Of a stretch of DNA of 64,000 bases, positions 58,931-64,000 are shown piece after piece. Position 1 is the stretch's first letter. Each line of letters starts with the position of its first letter. Made by a program: the position numbers and the translations under genes. Where the stretch lies: NCBI RefSeq assembly GCF_030915385.1, contig NZ_CP133268.1, forward strand, positions 4,252,001 to 4,316,000, given 5' to 3'. This DNA is from Neobacillus sp. PS3-12 (GTDB taxonomy: Bacteria > Bacillota > Bacilli > Bacillales > Cytobacillaceae). Under the pieces are notes generated by a model. That model made no database searches, had not been told where the DNA came from, and saw only the letters and a program-made list of their open reading frames with translations.

Positions 58931-60025
58931 ATGGAGAAAATAAGAGTACTTGTTGCGGATGATTCGGCATTTATGCGCAAGCTGATCCAGGAAATTCTAT
59001 TAACTTCAGGCAGAATTGAAATTGCTGGGACAGCCAGGAATGGGAAAGATGCCATTGAGAAAACCAAGAGGTTAAAACCAGATGTTGTGACCATGGATAT
59101 CGAAATGCCAGTTATAAATGGGATTGATGCCTTAAAAAAGATCATGAAGGAATCGCCTGTTCCGATTGTCATGCTTTCAAGTACAACGACTGAAGGGGCA
59201 GAAAACACATTTTTAGCGATTCAAAATGGTGCTGTCGATTTTATTGCCAAGCCGTCAGGCACCATTTCATTAGATCTTGAAAAAATCAGTGATGAAATCA
59301 TTGCGAAAGTCTTGGCTGCAAGTAAAGCAAATCTTTCAAGTCTGACAAGAATTCAACAAGGGAAGAATCTTTTTCCCACTAATAACCAAAAAAGTAGTAA
59401 AATAGAACTATATATACCAAGCATAAAACATCAGGATACATTATGGGAAAAATCAGCGAAGAAAATCGTTTGTATTGGAACTTCAACTGGAGGGCCAAGA
59501 GCCTTACAAGCTGTTTTAAGCAAGCTTCCAGCCTTAATGCCAGCACCGATTTTAATTGTCCAGCATATGCCTGCTGGTTTTACAAAGTCGCTTGCAAGCA
59601 GGCTAAACTCTCTATCAAAGCTTACGGTGAAAGAAGCAGAGGATGGAGAAGTACTTGTAAACGGAACTGCCTATATTGCCCCAGGTGGATACCATCTAAA
59701 GGTAAAAAGAATGGGGGACCATTTGGCGGTTAATCTTGACCAGTCAGGAATGAGAAATGGGCTGAGGCCATCTGTGGACCTAATGTTTGAATCTGTCAGC
59801 CAAATCCCCGAGTATGCAAAAATTGCCGTGATTATGACGGGAATGGGAACTGATGGAATGGAGGGACTGAACTTTCTGCATCAGTCAGGTAAACTCAAAG
59901 CGATTGCAGAGTCTGAGGAAACATCGATTGTCTTTGGAATGCCAAAAGCAGCCATTTCAACACATTTAATTGACGAAGTGCAGAATGTTGAGACAATCGC
60001 AGAAACGATTCTCAAATATGTTTAA
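58931..60025 (+). CDS. cheB: chemotaxis protein-glutamate methylesterase CheB
   Basis: CheB removes methyl groups from (and deamidates) chemoreceptors when phosphorylated. From ATG 58931 (SD AAGGAG) it has 364 aa: receiver domain with Asp56 in TMDIEMP, linker, and the methylesterase domain with the Ser in GTSTGGPRAL, His in VQHMPAGFT and Asp in MTGMGTDGMEG. Confidence 0.96.
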   Translation: MEKIRVLVADDSAFMRKLIQEILLTSGRIEIAGTARNGKDAIEKTKRLKPDVVTMDIEMPVINGIDALKKIMKESPVPIVMLSSTTTEGAENTFLAIQNGAVDFIAKPSGTISLDLEKISDEIIAKVLAASKANLSSLTRIQQGKNLFPTNNQKSSKIELYIPSIKHQDTLWEKSAKKIVCIGTSTGGPRALQAVLSKLPALMPAPILIVQHMPAGFTKSLASRLNSLSKLTVKEAEDGEVLVNGTAYIAPGGYHLKVKRMGDHLAVNLDQSGMRNGLRPSVDLMFESVSQIPEYAKIAVIMTGMGTDGMEGLNFLHQSGKLKAIAESEETSIVFGMPKAAISTHLIDEVQNVETIAETILKYV

Positions 60026-60045
60026 TGTCGAGGGGTGATTGGCGC

Positions 60046-62112
60046 ATGGATATGAGTCAATATTTAGAAGTCTTCATTGAAGAAAGTAAAGAGCATTTGC
60101 AGGCTTGTAATGAGCATTTGTTAGAATTGGAAAAAAAACCAGAAGATTTGACGATAGTTAATGAAATTTTCCGTTCAGCCCATACGTTAAAAGGGATGTC
60201 TGCCACGATGGGATATGAGGATTTAGCCAGCCTGACACACCAAATGGAAAATATCCTTGATGCTATTCGTCAAAAAAAGCTATCGGTAAAGCCTGAATTA
60301 TTGGATATTGTTTTTTTGGCAACTGAACACTTAGAGGAAATGATTGTCTCCATTTCAGAAGGTGGAGATGGGAAATGTGATGTTTCTGAAGTGATTCAAA
60401 AGTTAAAGCTCATTGAAAAAGGCGAGAGTCCGATTTCTATTGCTGAGAAGAAAGAGGCTGCCTCTGTTGAAACAGTAACTCAACCTGGAGCAGCAAATTT
60501 ATATGATGAATACGAATACACCATCTTGCTGCAATCAAGCGAACAGGGCTTTCATACATACGAAATTACTGTGACGTTAAGAGAAGATTGTTTATTAAAA
60601 GGTGCCAGGGTCTACATGATTTTTGAAGTGCTGGAGTCTCTTGGTGAAGTGATTAAAAGTAACCCGACTGTCGAACAGCTTGAGGAAGAAAAATTTGATC
60701 AACAATTTATGGTCACTATAGTTTCAATGGAAGAAGAAGCAAAAGTGGTTCAGAAAATCATGAATGTATCTGAAGTTGAAAAGGTAGAAGCGAAGTTACT
60801 TTTACCTGAGGATATTGAGCGGGCTATTCCCAAAAAGGATGAAAAAGTGCCCAAAGAATTAAATGTCGAGCAGCAAGAGACGAATGATGAGCATCTTGAG
60901 GAGCATCTGCAGCCTGTTGAAAATTCGGCAGACAAGAAACCTGCTGCCACAAAAGCAAGTGTCGGTAATAAAACGATACGGGTCAATATTGAAAGACTTG
61001 ATATTTTAATGAATTTATTTGAAGAGCTGGTCATTGACCGTGGAAGGCTCGAGCAAATTTCACAAGATTTAAACAATCAGGAACTGCAGGAAACTGTTGA
61101 AAGAATGTCAAGGATCTCTGGAGATTTACAGAATATCATTCTAAACATGAGAATGGTTCCAGTAGAAACAGTGTTTAATCGTTTTCCTCGAATGGTGCGG
61201 CAATTGGCAAGGGATCTGAATAAAAAAATTAATCTTGAAATTGTTGGTGCTGAAACTGAATTAGACCGAACTGTTATCGATGAAATTGGTGATCCGCTCG
61301 TTCATTTAATCCGCAATGCGCTTGACCATGGAGTCGAAACACCTGATGTTCGCACATCTTGTGGAAAACCAGAAGAGGGGAATGTTCTTCTTAAGGCATA
61401 TCACAGCGGGAACCATGTCTTTATTGAAATTGAAGATGATGGCGCAGGAATTAACCGTGAAAAAGTTCTTGAAAAAGCGATTAAGAATAAAATCATTTCT
61501 GCTCAAGCAGCCGCCGAACTTACGAACAAACAGGTTTATGAATTAATTTTTGCCTCAGGATTTTCAACCGCTGAAAAAATATCAGATATATCTGGCCGTG
61601 GTGTCGGACTTGATGTCGTTAAAAATACGATTGAATCCCTTGGGGGGACAGTCACAGTAGATTCTGTATTGGGAAAAGGTTCGATTTTTTCGATACAACT
61701 GCCATTAACATTGTCAATTATTTCGGCGATGCTTGTTGGTATCCAGGAGGAAAAATTTGCAATCCCACTTTCTTCTATAATAGAAACAGCGATCGTTAAA
61801 AAGGCAGATATTTTGAGTGCCCATAGTCAAAAGGTGATTGACTTCCGTGGAAAAGTGGTTCCGCTTCTTTTCTTAAAGGATATTTTTCAAGTTCCTGTCA
61901 CTGATGACACTGCAAGTTTTTACTCCGTAGTGATGGTTAGAAAAGGTGACCGTCTCGCAGGGCTTGTTGTTGATTCTTTCATCGGTCAGCAGGAAATTGT
62001 GCTTAAATCACTCGGCAACTACTTAACTAATGTATATGCCATTTCTGGAGCAACGATTCTGGGAGACGGCCAAGTTGCGCTAATCATAGACTGCAATGCA
62101 CTCATAAAATAG
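60046..62112 (+). CDS. cheA: chemotaxis histidine kinase CheA
   Basis: CheA phosphorylates CheY and CheB in response to receptors. From ATG 60046 (GAGGGGTG upstream) it has 688 aa: HPt domain with His46 in SAHTLKGMSATMG, the CheY-binding P2, dimerisation P3, the HATPase P4 with N box LIRNALDHGVE, and G boxes DDGAGINRE and GRGVGLDVVK, and C-terminal CheW-like P5. Longer than but similar to B. subtilis CheA (672 aa). Confidence 0.97.
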   Translation: MDMSQYLEVFIEESKEHLQACNEHLLELEKKPEDLTIVNEIFRSAHTLKGMSATMGYEDLASLTHQMENILDAIRQKKLSVKPELLDIVFLATEHLEEMIVSISEGGDGKCDVSEVIQKLKLIEKGESPISIAEKKEAASVETVTQPGAANLYDEYEYTILLQSSEQGFHTYEITVTLREDCLLKGARVYMIFEVLESLGEVIKSNPTVEQLEEEKFDQQFMVTIVSMEEEAKVVQKIMNVSEVEKVEAKLLLPEDIERAIPKKDEKVPKELNVEQQETNDEHLEEHLQPVENSADKKPAATKASVGNKTIRVNIERLDILMNLFEELVIDRGRLEQISQDLNNQELQETVERMSRISGDLQNIILNMRMVPVETVFNRFPRMVRQLARDLNKKINLEIVGAETELDRTVIDEIGDPLVHLIRNALDHGVETPDVRTSCGKPEEGNVLLKAYHSGNHVFIEIEDDGAGINREKVLEKAIKNKIISAQAAAELTNKQVYELIFASGFSTAEKISDISGRGVGLDVVKNTIESLGGTVTVDSVLGKGSIFSIQLPLTLSIISAMLVGIQEEKFAIPLSSIIETAIVKKADILSAHSQKVIDFRGKVVPLLFLKDIFQVPVTDDTASFYSVVMVRKGDRLAGLVVDSFIGQQEIVLKSLGNYLTNVYAISGATILGDGQVALIIDCNALIK

Positions 62113-62154
62113 CAAAAATATTAGAGGAAAAGTTGTAATCGAGGAGTGAACGGT

Positions 62155-62610
62155 ATGGGGGAACGCTTGAATTCTGAACTTAAAATCATTGTCTTCCAAT
62201 TAAACGAAAAAGAATATGCAATTCCTGTGGAACAGGTCCGCTCAATTGAAAAAATTCAGCATATTACAAGGGTACCGAGAACTGCACCCTTTATAAAAGG
62301 TGTCATTAATCTCCGCGGTGTGGTAACACCAATTGTTGACCTTAGAATTCGCTTTGGCTTGGACCAAATCGACTATCATGACCATACAAGAATCATTATT
62401 GCCGTACTAGAGGATATTGAAGTAGGATTAATTGTCGATGCAGCTAACGACGTTATGGATATTAAGGAGGATTCAATTGACCCCCCTCCTGAAATCGTTA
62501 GCGGAACGGAGGCAGAATATATAAAAGGTGTAGTTAAAATAGGAAAGCGATTATTGATTTTACTAGATCTGGAAAAAGTGCTTAATGAAATAAAACTGGA
62601 AGGATATTAG
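62155..62610 (+). CDS. cheW: chemotaxis adaptor CheW
   Basis: CheW couples receptors to CheA. From ATG 62155 (GAGGAG upstream) it has 151 aa, with QLNEKEYAIPVEQVRSIE, RTAPFIKGVINLRGVVTPIVDL and VDAANDVMDIKED typical of the SH3-like double barrel. A GTG at 62146 would extend it but lies within the SD. Confidence 0.95.
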   Translation: MGERLNSELKIIVFQLNEKEYAIPVEQVRSIEKIQHITRVPRTAPFIKGVINLRGVVTPIVDLRIRFGLDQIDYHDHTRIIIAVLEDIEVGLIVDAANDVMDIKEDSIDPPPEIVSGTEAEYIKGVVKIGKRLLILLDLEKVLNEIKLEGY

Positions 62611-62621
62611 GGTAAAAGGCG

Positions 62622-63254
62622 ATGGCATTTGAAGATCAAATTTCCTCCTTACATCTTGATTTTTTAAAGGAGATTGGAAATATTGGGGCAGGTCACGCTG
62701 CGACCGCTCTTTCCCAGCTGTTAAATAAAAAAATCCAAATGAATGTTCCGAAAGTTGAAATTGTCAGTTTCGATGAAATGGTCGAATTGGCGGGCGGTTC
62801 GGAACAGATCGTAGCCAGCGTTTTTTTACGCATTGAAGGTGATATTCCAGGGAGCATGTTTTTCATCCTTCCCCTTGATGATGCGGCACATTTTATTGGG
62901 AAAATGATTGGTGACCCTCAGTATTCTTTATCAGAACCACCTTATAATGAGTTGGGCCTTTCAGCCCTGCAAGAGTTAGGAAATATTTTATGTGGTTCTT
63001 ACTTAACAGCACTCGCAGATTTCACAAACCTTTCGTTACATCCGTCCGTGCCGGCACTCGGAATTGATATGGTTGGGGCCATTATCAGTTTCGGCTTAAT
63101 TGAACAATCCCAAGTCAGTGATCATGTTATTGTCATCGATACAGCGATAAATGATGAGGATGCATTCACGACAAAAAGCGTTCGGGGTCACTTCTTTTTA
63201 TTACCGGATCCTGATTCGTTTCAAACCCTATTTACAATATTAGGAGTAAGCTAA
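62622..63254 (+). CDS. cheC: chemotaxis CheY-P phosphatase CheC
   Basis: CheC dephosphorylates CheY-P and partners with CheD in adaptation. The 210-aa protein has two phosphatase sites, LKEIGNIGAGHAATALSQL (about 15-33) and LSALQELGNILCGSYLTAL (about 109-127). It resembles the CheC-like half of FliY encoded 13 kb upstream. It ends 2 nt before cheD. Confidence 0.95.
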   Translation: MAFEDQISSLHLDFLKEIGNIGAGHAATALSQLLNKKIQMNVPKVEIVSFDEMVELAGGSEQIVASVFLRIEGDIPGSMFFILPLDDAAHFIGKMIGDPQYSLSEPPYNELGLSALQELGNILCGSYLTALADFTNLSLHPSVPALGIDMVGAIISFGLIEQSQVSDHVIVIDTAINDEDAFTTKSVRGHFFLLPDPDSFQTLFTILGVS

Positions 63255-63256
63255 AA

Positions 63257-63753
63257 ATGTCGGATGAAATATATGTTGAAAAAGTTGGCATTGCCGATAT
63301 GCGGTTTGTAAAAGCTCCCGATCGGATTCGGACCTCCGGTTAGGATCCTGTGTTGGTCTTGTTATTTATGATTTTGATAAAAAAATTGCTGGCCTTGCCC
63401 ATGTGATGCTGCCAGAATCCTCGTTATCAAAAGTAACTGAATTTAATCCTGCAAAATACGCTGATACCGCAGTAGAAGTGCTTGTTTCCAAGTTGCTTAC
63501 ATTTGGAGCAAGAAGATTTACCCTAAAAGCCAAAATGGCCGGGGGAGCACAAATGTTTCAATTTGCGACAAATAATGAAATGATGCGGATCGGGCCAAGA
63601 AATGTGGATGCCATAAAAAGAGAATTAGAACGTCTCAAGATTCCATTAATAAGTGAAGACATCGGCGGAAATAGCGGCAGGACCATTGAATTTGATCCAA
63701 GCCAGGGGTTATTATTCATAAAAACAATCCATCAAGGAACAAAACAAATATAG
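63257..63753 (+). pseudogene. cheD: chemoreceptor glutamine deamidase CheD, 1-nt frameshift (probably a sequence error)
   Basis: CheD deamidates receptors and stimulates CheC. From ATG 63257 (TAGGAG upstream) the frame reads VGIADMRFVKAPDRIRTSG and hits TAG at 63341-63343. In the next frame it continues with the family's GSCVGLVIYD, then KKIAGLAHVMLPESSLSK and GGAQMFQF to 63753. Family members read TSGLGSC: here GGTTAGGATCC lacks one T at about 63339-63342. With it restored the protein is about 165 aa, the normal length, with the catalytic Cys in GSCVG and His in AHVMLP present. No other decay is visible. Confidence 0.9.
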
Positions 63754-63802
63754 GTTTCGGCTTTTACCAGGATGACTTTGATATGCAGGGAGGTAAACTA
63801 CT

Positions 63803-64000
63803 ATGGCAGTGGCAGCTACATCGGAAGAACAATTAAACTGGCAAAAATGGATGAATTCCCGAGATTCTGATTCAGGAAATTATCTAATGAAAAAATATTT
63901 GCCGCTTGTATCCTACCATGTACAACGAATTTCAGTCAGTTTACCAAAAAGTGTTTCCAGAGAAGAATTGCGCAGCTCTGGCATGTTAGGACTATATGAT
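63803..64000 (+). CDS. sigD: RNA polymerase sigma factor SigD (partial, cut by the window end)
   Basis: From ATG 63803 (SD GGGAGG at 63788-63793) 66 codons are visible before the window ends: LMKKYLPLVSYHVQRISVSLPKSVSREELRSSGMLGLYD, in two parts joined here, is the N-terminal region 1.2-2.1 of the FliA/SigD family. SigD drives late flagellar, chemotaxis and autolysin genes and, in B. subtilis, also transcribes fla/che, where sigD is near the 3' end as here. Confidence 0.92.
   Translation, partial: MAVAATSEEQLNWQKWMNSRDSDSGNYLMKKYLPLVSYHVQRISVSLPKSVSREELRSSGMLGLYD

Overview
This window is a stretch of a low-G+C, endospore-forming Bacillaceae chromosome. The evidence is a spoVM gene, the gene order rpe-thiN-spoVM-rpmB-yloU-yloV-recG-fapR-plsX-fabD-fabG-acpP-rnc-smc-ftsY-ylxM-ffh-rpsP-khpA-ylqD-rimM-trmD-rplS, and a 27-kb fla/che operon ending in sigD. 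This is the Bacillus subtilis 'ylo-ylq-fla/che' order. Differences from B. subtilis are an acetyl-CoA hydrolase/CoA-transferase gene between rpmB and yloU, no serine dehydratase genes before recG, a much larger hook protein, and several non-coding repeat elements. All genes except rpmB lie on the + strand. No rRNA, tRNA, CRISPR array, prophage, IS transposase or defence island was seen.

Layout. 1-3250: end of rpe, thiN, spoVM, rpmB (minus strand), and a frameshifted CoA-transferase. 3444-9360: yloU, yloV/fakA, recG, then the FapR-controlled lipid operon (fapR with a 1-nt frameshift, plsX, fabD, fabG). 11.3-25.4 kb: acpP, RNase III, SMC, the SRP pathway (ftsY, ylxM, ffh), ribosomal proteins and ribosome/tRNA maturation factors, signal peptidase, rbgA, rnhB, and the FliK-like/FlhB-like pair ylqG-ylqH. 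25.6-36.7 kb: sucCD, dprA, topA, trmFO, then xerC-hslV-hslU-codY. 37.06-64 kb: one uninterrupted flagellar/chemotaxis operon (flgB ... cheD, sigD) carrying rod, MS-ring, switch, export gate, hook-length, hook, chemotaxis and flagellar-placement genes. A SigD-like promoter precedes flgB and the last gene, cut by the window end, is sigD, so a positive feedback loop is likely.

What stands out is mostly between and inside core genes. There are two families of structured intergenic repeats, each with two copies of different architecture: a GTTGATT-ended element with a short internally deleted copy, and a hairpin element with and without a 67-bp structured module. There is a perfect 3 x 36-bp tandem repeat inside fliK. 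RNA hairpins sit at several fla/che junctions, including both sides of the hook gene. Two interleaved inverted repeats lie between ftsY and ylxM. Three single-base frameshifts (CoA-transferase, fapR, cheD) look more like assembly errors than true loss. I see no convincing new multi-gene system; most of the window is ordinary conserved core.
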